DNA from: Holosporaceae bacterium
GTDB taxonomy: Bacteria > Pseudomonadota > Alphaproteobacteria > UBA7879 > UBA5542
Assembly: GCA_022646525.1 (NCBI GenBank)
Contig: CP060261.1
Span: forward strand, 682,001-746,000
Direction: 5' to 3'
DNA: 64,000 nt
The stretch's first letter is position 1; each line of letters starts with the position of its first letter. The position numbers and the translations under genes are program-made. The notes below the pieces were generated by a model. That model was not told the origin of the DNA and searched no databases. It saw only the letters and a list, made by a program, of their open reading frames with translations. Below, one piece after another: positions 50,905 to 61,924 of the stretch.

Positions 50905-51813
50905 GCTTCTTCTGCGATTCCCTCATCTAATCGGATGTCTACCCGGTAAGGCTTGTCTTCTGCTGGCTTATCTTTGTCTGAGAACGTCAGACCTTCTAGA
51001 TAAGAAAACAAGGCTGCTGTATGTAATGGGCGCTGAACCGGAAGCCGCGATAGGTGCCCCTGGGTTTTCAAAATCTTGAAGGGGGTGCCCTCTTTGTAAG
51101 CTTTAAGAAATGCCCACGTTACTTGAGGTACGTATATGACGAACACTTTACTAGATTCCCCTGAAAGGGTGGGATCTACTTCTGCTTGGGATTGCCACTC
51201 TGTTCTTACAACTTGCAAATTAAGTTGACTGAGCTGTAAATCAAGTGCATCGCCGTCTATGACCTTCAAGCCAGGGAAGTGTGCAGCAAGGGCATTGTTA
51301 CCGGCGAATTGGGCTTTGAGAGAGTGGTCCCCAAGGTTTTTAACGCCTTCTTCTTGGCTTTCTTTATCGTTACCATCTTGGCCAGTATCTATTGAATTTC
51401 TAGGTGCACCACTAAAGTTATTGGAAGGATCAAAAAATACGTTGAGTGTCATCAGGGTCTTCGGCTACGCCAGTATGGGGTTGATTAACATCCATTGGAT
51501 TAATAAAAGTAAAGGTTCCATTTTCAGTAAAATAAGGACACATGGGGCCTGGTTCCGTGAAGTGACCCATCGTATGAATAGCTGCCAATAACTCTAAAAT
51601 CCGAAAAAGTTGTTTGGAAGAGGGCTTCTACCCATTCTCGTTTCGTCTTGTGGTGATCCTGGATATTGTTTTTCTTCACCTGGGGTATCACCATCTTGGT
51701 CTGTGTGGTGAACAGGCACTAGTGATGGGTGCGCCTCTTCCTGGTTATTTGCACTATAGGCAGATAGAAATAAAAGACATAGTAAAAGAAAATGGCGTAA
51801 AATATTGTATCAT
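50901..51813 (-). CDS. secreted hypothetical protein, frameshifted
   Basis: ATG 51813 starts MIQYFT; a frame change leads into a signal peptide RHFLLLCLLFLSAYSAN, then an acidic stretch (HTDQDGDTPGEEKQYPGSPQ). After two more frame changes near 51610 and 51450 the rest is open: GVKNLGDHSLKAQFAGNNAL, FVIYVPQVTWAFLKAYKEGT, YRVDIRLDEGIAEEA to 50901. About 300 codons. Convergent with the beta-barrel gene, overlapping it by four bases. Not recognised. Confidence 0.5.
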
Positions 51814-51867
51814 TATATGTCTCTGACTTTTTTCTATAATTTCTCCATACAGTATAATAATATCATA

Positions 51868-52193
51868 CTATGTCGTAATAAGATGAGAAAAAAAGAAAAA
51901 CAGATAGAGAAGTAAGTATCTAATAAATTGTTTTAAATAGAAAAAATTATTCGAGAGAAGTGGTATGCCCACAGGGTTGCCCATGACATCTAATGAAATT
52001 TTTTCAACTTTCATTTGAGCTTCTTTTAGTTCGTTTTCGCACCGCTTTTTTAAAGCAACACCCCGTTCGTACAGGGTGATCGATATTTCAAGGGTATCTT
52101 GGCCAGCCTCTAATTTACGAACAATGGACTCAAGTTCGGCCACGGCTTGTTCAAAGCTGAGAGATTCAGGGTCTTTTATGGGGTGTCTGTCAT
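51868..52193 (-). CDS. xseB: exodeoxyribonuclease VII small subunit
   Basis: Small subunit of the single-strand-specific ExoVII nuclease. LSFEQAVAELESIVRKLEAG followed by ISITLYERGVALKKRCENEL is the whole family signature. I place the start at ATG 52193 (AAGGA about 8 bases upstream), which needs one extra C in the CCCC run near 52182; otherwise the ORF starts at GTG 52143 inside the domain. The C-terminal 25 residues (FIRYLLLYLFFFF-type) are hydrophobic and abnormal for the family, probably read-through after another frame change. Confidence 0.9.
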
Positions 52194-52244
52194 AGGGGTG
52201 TCCTTCTCGCTTTGATATGGCGCATATCCTACTGACTTAGGACA

Positions 52245-52662
52245 TTAATGTAAAAGCGTCTTACCTTGAATAGAAATAATCGAAACTTGGCGCCGATAGG
52301 GGGCGTCTGGGCCCACTAATTCATAGGTAATGCCGTCGTATGTGTGGGTGCCCCGACCCTTTTCAATGGGCAAATTTAGGGCAAATACAGCATGAGGGTG
52401 GGGAAAGGCATCGTTGATTAGTAATGTCTTTGGGCGAATCATAAAAAATGCCAATAGAAAGAAGGCCCAAAAATACCATAATTTGAAGGGGAATGGCGGC
52501 AGCGTATCCCATATAAAGTTTATATAAAAAAAGGCCTGCCGCTGTTAAAAGGGCGGACCCACAAATAGTGATGGGGATTCGTTTGGGCATAAACAAACAA
52601 AGCAGGGCAAAAATTGCGGAAAGCATCAACCATTGTGTGGGCGTTATTGTAATAAAGACCAA
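52245..52662 (-). CDS. NfeD-like membrane protein, frameshifted
   Basis: NfeD proteins have an N-terminal membrane domain and a C-terminal OB fold and partner stomatin/flotillin-like proteins. Here TTG 52662 opens with WLMLSAIFALLCLFMPKRIP, SALLTAAGLFLYKLYMGYA and QIMVFLGLLSIGI (three helices); after a frame change near 52420 the OB-fold part reads INDAFPHPHAVFALNLPIEK, GRGTHTYDGITYELVGPDAP, YRRQVSIISIQGKTLLH. About 135 residues, short for the family. No stomatin gene is adjacent. Confidence 0.75.
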
Positions 52663-52757
52663 TACATAGTTTTTACCTACGCTGTTTGTGCGCCGGTGTC
52701 AAATCTGTTTCCTTCAAACGATATATCCGGCGCGCTTTGGCATGATGTCTTGGGGCT

Positions 52758-54262
52758 TTAAGACGGGCGAAAAATTCTAAACATCTTTTCTTGGAATTCT
52801 CGATAGGTTGCAAGCGTATTTGTCCATAGCGTAATCTTGTTATTGAGGGCCACTTGAAGCTGTACATTTGGCGTTAAAGCTTTTAAATAGGCTTTTTTGG
52901 CAATATTAAAATAGGGCGTAAATGTGTCTTTGGGGAACTTCCAGAAATATATAGGTAAATTGTAGAAGTAGATTATATCAAGAAGAAGCTCTGTTCTTTC
53001 ACGAATTGAAACAGCAAGTGTTTCGGTATCGATTAAATAGATATACTTTCCATCAAAGAAGACATTTACAGGATGCAGATCGCCATGGTTAATGGTGCGG
53101 CAAGCGCTTAAGCTTGTTCCACCCTTAAGGGCACAGTTTTCACCCGACAAAAAACGCCGATTAAAGTTGCCCAGCGTGTGGCCAAAAGCTTTGAAAGCAT
53201 TTACTTTTAAGGTGGGTGACCCATTTTTAGCGATATCATATAAGCTTTGACCTTTAGCCGCATGGATTATAAGAAGATAGCGTTTCTGGCCATTGGAAGT
53301 TCTAAAGCGATAAAACTTTTCAGAAAAGGTGAGTTGTGGATAGTCGGGGTCGCGCAAATTGCCAAGGGTGCGCAGCTCAGGGCTGTTTTGAAGGAGATTG
53401 ATATTGGCAAGCTCTGTTTCGGCAGAGTCAGGGCTGAGTACTTTGATGATGAATAAAAGCTTATTAGGGCCCTCTGGATTACAGTTTTTCCGATAAAACA
53501 CTTGATAAAGATCTTCAGTATAAGCCCCGCCCTTTGATGTTTTTACTTCAATGCAGCTTGGGTTTTTAAGTATATGTGTATTGATTAAGTTTGTGGTTGC
53601 TAACCAGTGTTTGATAGCCTGGGGCGTTAAGGTATCGGCAACAAGAGAAGTTTCTATGGCCACTTCATCAAGATTGGTGGTGGTTGCCTTCTTGAAAGCG
53701 TGCCGACGTTGAATCATTGTTTTAACCAAGCCTTCTGCGCGGGCTTCTTTTGTGGGCATCACGGGCGTGCGGGAAGTTTGTTTTAGCTGAGTAGGTTTTT
53801 GTTTCACAAATAAGCGTTTAAGTTGGCTAAACAGCCCTCGGCGTTTCTGTGGTGGTGCTAAGGATATATTCTTTTGAAGAGTGAGCTTTACAAGGTTTCT
53901 AATGATCTTAGCGTAAGGAAAATTGGGATCATTTACTGGCGGAGGCGATGAAATACCATAGTTTTTCGCAATAGCAATGATAGATTTTGGGGTGCAATGT
54001 TTTTTCGCAGGCAATGCTGAATGTATCTTTTGCCCCTAAGCGATAATACTTTTTCGAATGCCTTGCTTTAAAGGCAGCATGTGCAGCGTTCTTCTTGGTT
54101 TCCGAATTGGGGTGTGCGGCAACTGGTGCTGCGTGTAAGGGTATGCATGTGGCCATTAATTTTGAACGTGGCACGACCTGGTTTAAAAGGGTTTTCATAC
54201 CCTTTTCCTATAGAAACAAAGGCAAAAGATAAGATTGTGAAAAATACAAAATAATGGCGCAT
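52758..54262 (-). CDS. secreted Cys-rich protein with kinase-like domain (paralogue 1), frameshifted
   Basis: ATG 54262: signal peptide MRHYFVFFTILSFAFVSIGK, then the Cys-rich module NPFKPGRATFKINGH, LTRSTSCR, ERCTCCL, HCLRKKHC (frame changes near 54075 and 54030). From 54014 the frame is clean for 418 codons. The kinase-like core has a Gly-rich strand (TSKGGAYTEDLYQVF), a Lys strand (LFIIKVLSPDSAETELAN, with the candidate beta-3 Lys and helix-C Glu), the catalytic loop RTINHGDLHPVNVFFDGKY and the metal-binding IDTETLA. That is Brenner-box type (HGDxxxxN, then DxE), as in aminoglycoside/choline-kinase folds. Substrate unknown; probably acts outside the cell or in the host. Confidence 0.65.
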
Positions 54263-54308
54263 GCAAAATTCCTGTTATCTGTAAATTATAAATTATTTTA
54301 GGGCTTCC

Positions 54309-55702
54309 CTAAAGGAGTTTATGAGCGACGGACGAGGTGTACCATTTTTTAATAAAGCCAACGGCCACTTCTTTAGAGTGCGTGCGGCTTTCTAAGAAGG
54401 ATATCATTTTTTGTTGGGTGCTTTTACTGGGTGTTAATGCATTTAAGTAGGCACCAAGCGCGAACGCATACAGGTATTTAAATTTCCTTTGATCGGCATG
54501 CCAATAATAGACAGGGAGGTTATAAAAATACAGTATATCAATGAAAAGGGGGGTGAGATCACGAATCGAGCGTGCAAGCGTTTCTGTGTCAATGAAGTAA
54601 ATGTATTTGCCGTCATAGAAAACATTGTTGGGGTGTAAATCGCCGTGGTTAATGGTGCGACATGTTTTTAGTCTTTGTCCGCCGGTTAGTAAGCAATTCT
54701 CCCCCAAAAAGCGTTTATTAAAATTGCCTAGCGTGTGGCCAAAGGCTGTAAATGCCTTAATTTGAAGGTTTGAATCACCTGTTTTAAATATTTGTTGAAG
54801 GGATTGCCCGCGTGCGGCATGAATCAGCAGTAAATAGTGAGACTCACCTGCCGAGTTTTGATAGCGATAAAAGTTTTCAGAAAAGGTGATTTGGGGGTAG
54901 TTGGGGTCACGTAGGCTACTGAGTGTGCGCAACTGGGGGCTTTGCTGTAAAAGTTGCAAATTTTTAAGTTCGGTTTCTGCCGATTTGGCCTTGAGGGCTT
55001 TAACGACAAAAAAGAAGCTTTTTGGGCATGCGGTGGTCGCAGTTGTTGGGGTAGTAAAAACGTAGAATATTTTTTCAGTAAATGTGCCGCCCTTTGTTTC
55101 TTCAACCTGAAGACACTTAGGGGTGGCCAAAATGCGCTTATTAATTAAATTTGCTTTTTCAAGCCATCGGCCAACAATTCCTGGAGAGAGTTCATCGGCA
55201 ACAAGGGGTGTGTTTTGAGCAATTTCATGCAGTGATTTAGGGGCTGCTGCCACCTTAAATTGGCGACGACGCTGAAGGAATTTACGCAGGGTGGCATTGG
55301 CGCTTTTCTTCTGGGCCTCTGTGGGCGCTGCAGGTGCAGAAGTTGGTGGACGGGACATGCCAAGTGCCTCTGAAGTGACATGGCGGCTGAGTGCTTTGTA
55401 ATTTCTAGGTTCATTACGCAACTGCAGTGGCGAAAAAAGCTGATTTAAACTGTTGCGATGACAAAACCTTTTTGGATGCATCGTTGAACAAACACCCCGC
55501 TGACGAGAGGGCCTTTGGGACTGTATCCTTCTGCTATAATACAGCATCGGCATTCATCTGAAGGTGTCCAATTTGAGCCTGGATGGCGGCAAGATACTTC
55601 CTTGGAAACTTCAAACTGTTGACCATTAATTGTGGCTTCATAAGGGCCCCCAGCACCACAGGCTGTGGGTGGATAAGCAGTGGCTAGAAAAACCACAGCC
55701 AA
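54309..55702 (-). CDS. secreted Cys-rich protein with kinase-like domain (paralogue 2), frameshifted
   Basis: Same plan as paralogue 1, with close similarity over the kinase-like part: TKGGTFTEKIFYVF, FFFVVKALKAKSAETELKNL, HAARGQSLQQIF, GHTLGNFNKRFLG, RTINHGDLHPNNVFYDGKY, FIDTETLARSI. The N-terminal module is more diverged (VSCRHPGSNW, DECRCCI, FVQRCIQKG) and is joined through a frame change near 55450. The start is uncertain: TTG 55702 gives a short signal-like AVVFLATAYPPTACG, but an upstream start is likely. The C-terminus differs (AVGFIKKWYTSSVAHKLL). Confidence 0.6.
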
Positions 55703-55767
55703 TGACGTACATATGTTTTTAAAAGAACAAGAAAGCCAAGTGATCCGCTGTGCTTGATGCGCACTTT

Positions 55768-56604
55768 TTAATCTCTGAACCTGCTTACAAGAAGTGTGTT
55801 ATTGGCGCTTGCTTGAATGCCTGTGTTACCGATGACACCGTTCTGACGAAGTTTGCCGAGGATTTTTTCAACAGCAGGGCCACGCGTGGCTTTTTTAATG
55901 TTGCGTGCTTTAAAGTAAACGGCACTTGGCTCAATGCTGCGCACACTTTTCGGTGAGATCACAACATAGGCGTATGCTTTGCGCTTAATGATAACAGGAC
56001 TTATAAGTCGTCCAAATCCACCAAAGTCTCTTTCAGCATATAGAAGTTGAAATAGGCCTTGTTCACCTTGAGCAACTAAATCGTAGCGTGGTGGCGCATC
56101 TGCACTCGAACGTGTTGCTTCTGGAGAGTAGTTTTGTGTATCTCTGCGGCGCCATTTAAATACGTTTCTGATACTACTAAACCACCCAGATTTTTTCTGT
56201 GCGTTTGGTGTGACGAAACGGTTATTTACCAAGTGCCATAGAAATCCTTCGTAAGGAAAATTGCTATCAAGGCTAACAATATCATCGCGTCCCATTTCAC
56301 GTGCAAGTGTTACAATATGAAGGGGTTTGCAATGTTTCTTTTTAAGGCAATAGTCCACATAAGGTTTTCCACCGAACTCATATTGTTTTTTGCGAATGCC
56401 CCTTTTGATCAGGCAGCACGCACAAGCATCGACATCTGACCATTTGTGTCGAGATTGTTTGCAGCTGGTGCTGCGTGTCAGCGTAATTTCCGTATCCCCA
56501 ATTCTGACCCGAACAGATCCAGGTTTGAGGGGGTTTTGTATTGAAATCGCTTCAGAAAGTGGTGTAATAAATAGTGAAAAAAGAAGTATAAGTGGTAAGC
56601 GCAT
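55768..56604 (-). CDS. secreted Cys-rich protein, third paralogue with a different C-terminal domain
   Basis: 278 residues from ATG 56604 (AGGGA about 8 bases upstream), intact. Signal peptide MRLPLILLFSLFITPLSEA, then the shared module: NPLKPGSVRVRIGDTEIT, LTRSTSCKQ, DACACCLIKRGIRK, YVDYCLKKKHCKPLHIVTLA. A Lys/Arg-rich linker (FKWRRRDTQNYS) follows. The C-terminal part has no HGDLHP or IDTE motif; it reads GLFQLLYAERDFGGFGRLIS, KRKAYAYVVISPKSVRSIEP, KILGKLRQNGVIGNTG. So the N-terminal module is combined with an unrelated domain, as in polymorphic effector families. Confidence 0.65.
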   Translation of the reverse strand: MRLPLILLFSLFITPLSEAISIQNPLKPGSVRVRIGDTEITLTRSTSCKQSRHKWSDVDACACCLIKRGIRKKQYEFGGKPYVDYCLKKKHCKPLHIVTLAREMGRDDIVSLDSNFPYEGFLWHLVNNRFVTPNAQKKSGWFSSIRNVFKWRRRDTQNYSPEATRSSADAPPRYDLVAQGEQGLFQLLYAERDFGGFGRLISPVIIKRKAYAYVVISPKSVRSIEPSAVYFKARNIKKATRGPAVEKILGKLRQNGVIGNTGIQASANNTLLVSRFRD

Positions 56605-56653
56605 AATTAATTCCCTGTTAATAAAACAATAGTACAGGAACAGAGGGAGGGCT

Positions 56654-57485
56654 TCAAGAATTTTGAAGTGTTTTTTGTGCGGCGGGGTCAATCGCTTTAT
56701 CTTCGGTCTGCTGCCCTTTAGGGGAGAAGCTTTGTACGTGGACTGGCTTTCCGTCTTCGTTGTAAATGACTTTGCGCATCACAGAGCCATCTTCGTAATA
56801 TTGTACTTGGCTGCCTTGTATTTTGTTGGCTTTGTAAGTTGCTTCTTCTAGAAGTTTGCCACTGGGATAAAAGGTTTTAGATGGCCCTTCCATAATGCCA
56901 TTTTGGTACGTCACTGTACGAATAAGATTTTTTTTATTGTCGTAATTTGAAAAAAGACCATGAAGTTGGTTGGTTTTATAAGTCGCAAGGGTTTGGATGA
57001 TTTCATTTGGGCCATAAAAAATAGCGTCACCTTCCATCATGTCGTTATCAAAAGAGATTTCTGACGTTTTTGCACCTTGATAGTAAAATGTGCCGATCCC
57101 TTTTCTTGCCCTCAACAAAAGGGATGCGTTGAGCAACGGTTTGGTCGATTGGGCTGTAGACCAATACATCGCCATGCAGCACCCCATTCACATAAGACAT
57201 CTTATGGGTTAATGCCTGTGTTTTTGGGTTTAAAACCTCCATGGTGCCGTGCATTTTTCCTTGTGAAAAAGGGATTTTTTGCACCACTTGACCAGCACTG
57301 TCTTTAACTTCGTGTATCCCGTCTTTTACGCCCCCTTCAGCAGGCTTTGTGTCGGTGGCAGGCTTCTGTGATACCTCACTTTTAGCACTTCCTTTCGCTT
57401 GTGGATTTTCTTTGGCGGGCGTTTTTTCTTTTGCTTCATTTTTAGCCAAAGTATCGAGGAATTCTGGGGAAAAGGGGTTGGTCAT
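56654..57485 (-). CDS. MORN-2-type repeat protein coupled to vgrG, frameshifted
   Basis: ATG 57485 lies next to the vgrG stop (57490) with GGAGG about 8 bases upstream, inside the end of vgrG. A Lys/Glu/Pro-rich N-terminal linker (about 60 residues) is followed by beta-hairpin repeats of the YwqK/MORN_2 type: GKMHGTMEVLNPKTQALTHK, GVLHGDVLVYSP, EGDAIFYGPN, QLHGLFSNYDNKKNLIRTVT, GIMEGPSKTFYPSGKLLEEA, YYEDGSVMRKVIYNEDGKP. One frame change near 57090. The coupling suggests a VgrG-linked role (adaptor, cargo or immunity); the sequence alone does not decide. Confidence 0.7.
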
Positions 57486-57489
57486 TGGT

Positions 57490-59637
57490 TTATCCTCCAA
57501 GTAAAACGGCGGGTGCAGAAACAGCGGCAGATGCGCTGCTTTGTAAAACAGCAGACGCTGACCCGATCATCGTGAGAGATGCGGATGCATTGCCCGTTAC
57601 GGTGGCCCCTTTAAAGGTGAGGGCGGCATCGGCCTCGATGTTAATCATGGGGCTTTTTACCGTCACCATGGCTTGGCCTTGCTCCATAACCTGTGCGCCT
57701 TGCATGGTGAGGTTGCCTGTTGCCTGAATATCTGTATTGCCTGTACTTTGAATCATAATGTTTCCGGTGACTTTAAGGGTAAAGTTGCCTTGCACTTCTA
57801 GATCATAATTGCCACTGACTTTTTGAGAAACATTGCCAGTGATATCGATGGTTTGATTGCCACCACCTAAAGTAACACTTTGGTTGCCTTTTGTAAGCTC
57901 GATCGTCTCATTGCCTTCTGTAAGGGTGACACTGCGATCCCCCTTATCAAGTTGGATGGTTTCATTGCCTTCATTCAGCGTCATGGTGCGGTTCCCTTTT
58001 TTAAGGGTGAGGGTGTCATCCCCCCCTTCGCCACCGTCATTAAAGATTGTGCAGGTACGGTTACCGTTAAATACTTCAACGTCAAGATCTTTTTGGGCAT
58101 GCATGAACACTTGTTCGCTGTCTTTCAGGTCTTCAAAGCGTAGCTCGTTAAAGCCTTCACCGCCTTTGGATGAGTTGGTGAAGATGGTGCTTTTTGTGGG
58201 TTCGTCAGGCAGGTAGGGCGGCAAGTTATCGCCGTTATAGACGCAGCCTGTAATAAGGGGATAATCAGGGTTTCCGTTTAAGAAGGTGACCACAACCTCT
58301 TGTCCAATGCGGGGCGTGAATAGCATGCCCCAACCACTTCCAGTCCACCCTTGACTCACGCGAATCCAGCACGATGTTTCGTCGTTTTTTGTATCGCTGA
58401 GATCCCAGTGAAACTTAACAAGAACGCGGCCGTATTTATCTGTCCATATTTCTTCCCCATCTTTTCCTGTCACAATGGCTGTTTGGTGCTGTGAATTTTG
58501 GGTTTGGGTGTTTTGATGGGGGTTAAGTAAGTTTGGTCTTTATGAAAAAAACACAATTTTACTTTTTGTATTGGGTGAATACAGCATTGTTGTCGCTATT
58601 TGCCAGCGTTGCCTTATGGGTGATTTTATACAGCACAAAGTCTTTTTTATTCTCAGCTTTTCGAGGACAGTTGGTGAGTTGAAATGTTTTGCCCACATTA
58701 AGGGGTGCAATATTGCTTTCAGCACGGCAATACGCAAATGGAAACTCTAGCGAGGTAAGGCGATTGTCTGAGATTTTTGACCCATCCCCTTGCACCGTGT
58801 AGTTGCCTGGGTAGTGATAGACTTCTTGCTTGGATCCTTCTCCTTCTGATGTGGCCTTCAGAGGGGAGGTAGGTTTCTCAAAATCATAATCTTGCGTTGT
58901 GTATGTTGAGGACGTGAGTTCTTGAGAGACGTGCAGATTATAGAGGCAAGGGTTGTATGGGCTTGATTTTTCAATGTTTTGAATGCAAGGAATGGTGCTA
59001 TAGTCGCTGTTTTTTTTTCATAGGGCTTTGAATTATCAGAGAGAACCATTGTATGCCCGCTTGAGGAATGATCGAAGTAATAGAAAATACCTTCTGCTTC
59101 CATAAGGCGGGATACGAAATTGAAATCGGTTTCATTGTATTGAACACAGTATTCACGAACAGCCTGCCCGGCAGATGAAATGTTGTCTTTACTGTAATGC
59201 TGTGATCACCTAAAACCTCTTTGATAATGTCATGTGTCGACATGTTTTGAAAAATTTTGCAATTTTCACGAAGCGTGGCTAACCAATACTGAGGGCGAAT
59301 GGTGGCGTAGTAATAGGTGCGTTCGTGCTGGACATATGTTTTTGGGTCGGTGACGCCAACAGTAGGACCTTGAGAAAACTGGGTGATGATGCCATTGATG
59401 TAGCGTTTTTTGTCGCCATATCGAACAGTAATGGTGGCATCTTTTGCAGCAAAGCATCAAAATCAATATCTCGGTTTTTGTATTCTTCACGTGCATGGCG
59501 TAAAGCTCGACCCGAAATTCGAATAAGTTAGAAAACCCTTCTTCCCCTTCAAATGAATTTAAAATAAAGGCGTCTTTTCCCAGCTTTGTTTCGATGGAAA
59601 GAAAAATATTTTCAGATGTAATAAGCGGTGCTGCCAT
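57490..59637 (-). CDS. vgrG: type VI secretion spike protein VgrG, frameshifted
   Basis: Trimeric spike at the tip of the T6SS tube (gp27/gp5-like). N-terminus from ATG 59637: APLITSENIFLSIETKLGKD, FEGEEGFSNLFEFRVELYAM, VRYGDKKRYINGIITQFSQG, VQHERTYYYATIRPQYWLAT; then FNFVSRLMEAEGIFYYFDHS; the gp5-like core TDKYGRVLVKFHWDLSD, WIRVSQGWTGSGWGMLFTPR, IGQEVVVTFLNGNPDYPLIT, GCVYNG. A long beta-helix tail follows with repeated GNETIELTKGNQSVTL-type units. The tail (57490-58473) is one clean frame; about five frame changes lie upstream (59450, 59200, 59100, 58990, 58500-58800). Confidence 0.9.
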
Positions 59638-59811
59638 CTTTTTAAGCCCTGTTATTGGTTCAATTAGTAGACGAAAAAAAGAGGATAAGATCAAGGATTA
59701 GATTTGTTTATAAAATAAAAATAAAAAACATAAATAAAAGTTATTTAAAAAAATAATTAACTGAATATACATTAAAGTATAAATAAATATCAATAAAATA
59801 CAGGGGATGTA

Positions 59812-60186
59812 ATGAGTAAAAATCATCAATTATTATCGCCTTCTTCTTTTGCCATGATTGTTCTTTCGGGGCGTGCAGCCACAGGTTCAAGTAATGGCCA
59901 AGATGGGGAAGCAAAAAAGAGAAGTATCCGCACGGGTGCAGCGTATGCGGGACATGGTTAAAAAAAATGTCAGCAGACAGCCAGGAAATTCAAGAAAAAA
60001 CAACAGAGATTCATGAAAGAGTAAAGCGTTTTGTTGTCCATGCGTTAAGTCGGCAAAAAAAATGGAGCAATAGAAATTGATATGGAAAAAATACCAACAG
60101 ACAGAGAGCCAACGCTTAATGATTTATTTTTTGGCAATGGGCGGCAACCTAAACCCATAAACGAAAGAATAGGGGGTGATTTTTAA
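59812..60186 (+). CDS. small hypothetical protein divergent from vgrG, frameshifted
   Basis: ATG 59812 after CAGGGGATG-like spacing (AGGGG about 6 bases upstream). Reconstructed through three A-run corrections it reads MSKNHQLLSPSSFAMIVLSG, then a coiled-coil-like part (VSARVQRMRDMVKK, SADSQEIQEKTTEIHERVKR) and IEIDMEKIPTDREPTLNDLF with a basic end. About 115 codons. Not recognised. Confidence 0.45.
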
Positions 60187-60343
60187 ACCAAAGTAATGCC
60201 GAACAATAAAATAATAAATTTAAAAAAAATAAGCCTAATACAAGTTAGGTCTATTTTTTTTGTTTTTTAAGTAATTAAAAATATATATAGTATTTATAAA
60301 CTAATAATTTACAATAATAACTGATAACGGGGAGAGCTATAAA

Positions 60344-60749
60344 ATGACGCGCAAAACATTTCGCGAGAAATTGGGTATTTTTTAATTACCCTGGGGGTTT
60401 TGGGGGGCTTTATGGTCTTTTTTTTCCTCATTGGCTCAGGCTGCCTCAAGGGAAGAGGGTGCTGCCAAAGAAAATGTACTAACTCAAAAGGTCGCCTTTC
60501 TGGGAAAACAAAGAGCGCCCAAGAAGAAGAGCTGCAGATGATAGGGCTTTAGCGTTAATGACTGGCACAATTAATAGTGAAACAGGTATTGATGCATTTG
60601 ACGGCTTCATGGAATATGTACGCCAAAAGCTAAAGCAAGATGGGGTTATAATGGTGCCAGGGGCTTTGTTGGCCGAAAGGTTTACATTGGCTGATCTTTT
60701 GCGCGCCATCGAAACAGCATCGAGTCGAGACCGTCTAGCGACGATTTAA
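60344..60749 (+). CDS. small membrane-anchored or secreted protein, frameshifted
   Basis: ATG 60344 after GGGGAGAG. Reads MTRKTFREKLGIF; after a T-run change the hydrophobic segment LITLGVLGGLYGLFFSSLAQ, then AASREEGAAKENV, a Lys-rich link, and a compact C-terminal domain ETGIDAFDGFMEYVRQKLKQ, DGVIMVPGALLAERFTLADL, LRAIETASSRDR. About 130 codons. It is convergent with the fucosyltransferase-like gene and overlaps its 3' end. Unknown function. Confidence 0.5.
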
Positions 60750-61893
60750 CAAAACGCCATAGTGCCGTGTGCGCGAGCTTTGACTTTATATTTTCTTTAA
60801 ATGCCAAGGCCTTAAAGTAGGGGTTTTGTGCATTTCTATGGGCAATATAGCTTTCATAGGCTGCCCTTACTTTGGCCCCCATTTTATGCAGAATAACTTC
60901 TTCTTCATGGGTGAGGATGTCGTCGTTAATAAGAAGCAGCGGGGGAATTCTTCCACCTTTAAATAAGGGGCTTGCAGCATGCTTGTTGTTAGGCGCTGAG
61001 GGTCTTGACTAAGGGCGTAAATTACATCTGCTGCCGCTTTAGGTGAGGAAAAGTCTTTAATAATAGAGATAAAGGCATTCGGGTTAAACCACTTTTTTGG
61101 CAAGCACATCGTCACCCCAATAAATGGGAATCGCCCCTTCAAAGGCATTCATAATTTTTTCTGTGACATAGCCTTTTCGATCGTGGTTTTCCATGGCAAG
61201 GCCAAAGTTGTACTGTTCATAAATGGGGGTGAGGTCATGGTAGTTCCCTTCAGCCCGCTGAGAAGCGGTTTGCATACACTTTCCAAGTGAGTAGGCCTGC
61301 TGTTGAAAACGTTTTCTAAGCAAAGTGAACATTTGATCGCGCTCGCGCACGCAATGTGAACTAATGTAGACAACTTGATGGGGGCGGGGCTGACTATAGG
61401 GGCGTTTTTCCATAGCTTCCTGTAGATTTTTGCGGAGATTCGTTTTGCCATACGCGATATAAGGCATAAAAATGAAGTTTTCGCCTTCTGTTTCATTGGC
61501 AGTAATTTCAAGAAATGGATAGCCAGAAGGAAAGAAACGTTTCCAACGAAGGCTTGCATACTCTCCTGAAAATGCCATGTAAGGCACGTGTGCCGTTTCG
61601 TGGCCATGTGTGGGGGTGTAGTAGTTTTTTAAGATAAGGTGGGGTGTTTCTGTCGGGTGTTCTGGAAAGACAACGTTATATTCAGGGAAGGCGCGTCGTA
61701 TCACACGTGTAATGGCCCTTGGGCATATGTTTTGCACCACAAAGGTTGTGCTTGTCGGTGGCATTTCAAAGTGCCACCTGGTGAAGAATTCGTTATAGGT
61801 GGCCCGTGCAAAGTAGGGATTTTGCCAAAATATAAGCCCCGTTAGCAGAGCAAGGAAAATAAAAGCCATACGGGCAAAGGTGATAAATTTCAT
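60682..61893 (-). CDS. glycosyltransferase family 10 (alpha-1,3-fucosyltransferase-like), frameshifted
   Basis: GT10 enzymes transfer fucose or similar 6-deoxy sugars from GDP to glycans. N-terminal signal anchor (FARMAFIFLALLTGLIFW), then a lumenal-type domain: HLILKNYYTPTHGHETAHVP, MAFSGEYASLRWKRFF, VYISSHCVRERDQMFTLLRK. The acceptor/donor motif is diagnostic: NFGLAMENHDRKGYVTEKIM, NAFEGAIPIYWGDD, corresponding to the FxLAFENS, DYVTEK, PVxxG motif of the family. Two frame changes near 61095 and 60930; C-terminus FVKSSLDGLDSMLFRWRAKD. It is the third gene after tssF and tssG on the same strand, about 30 bases after tssG. Confidence 0.8.
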
Positions 61894-61924
61894 GGATACA
61901 ACTTAGCGAATAGACCGATGAGAT

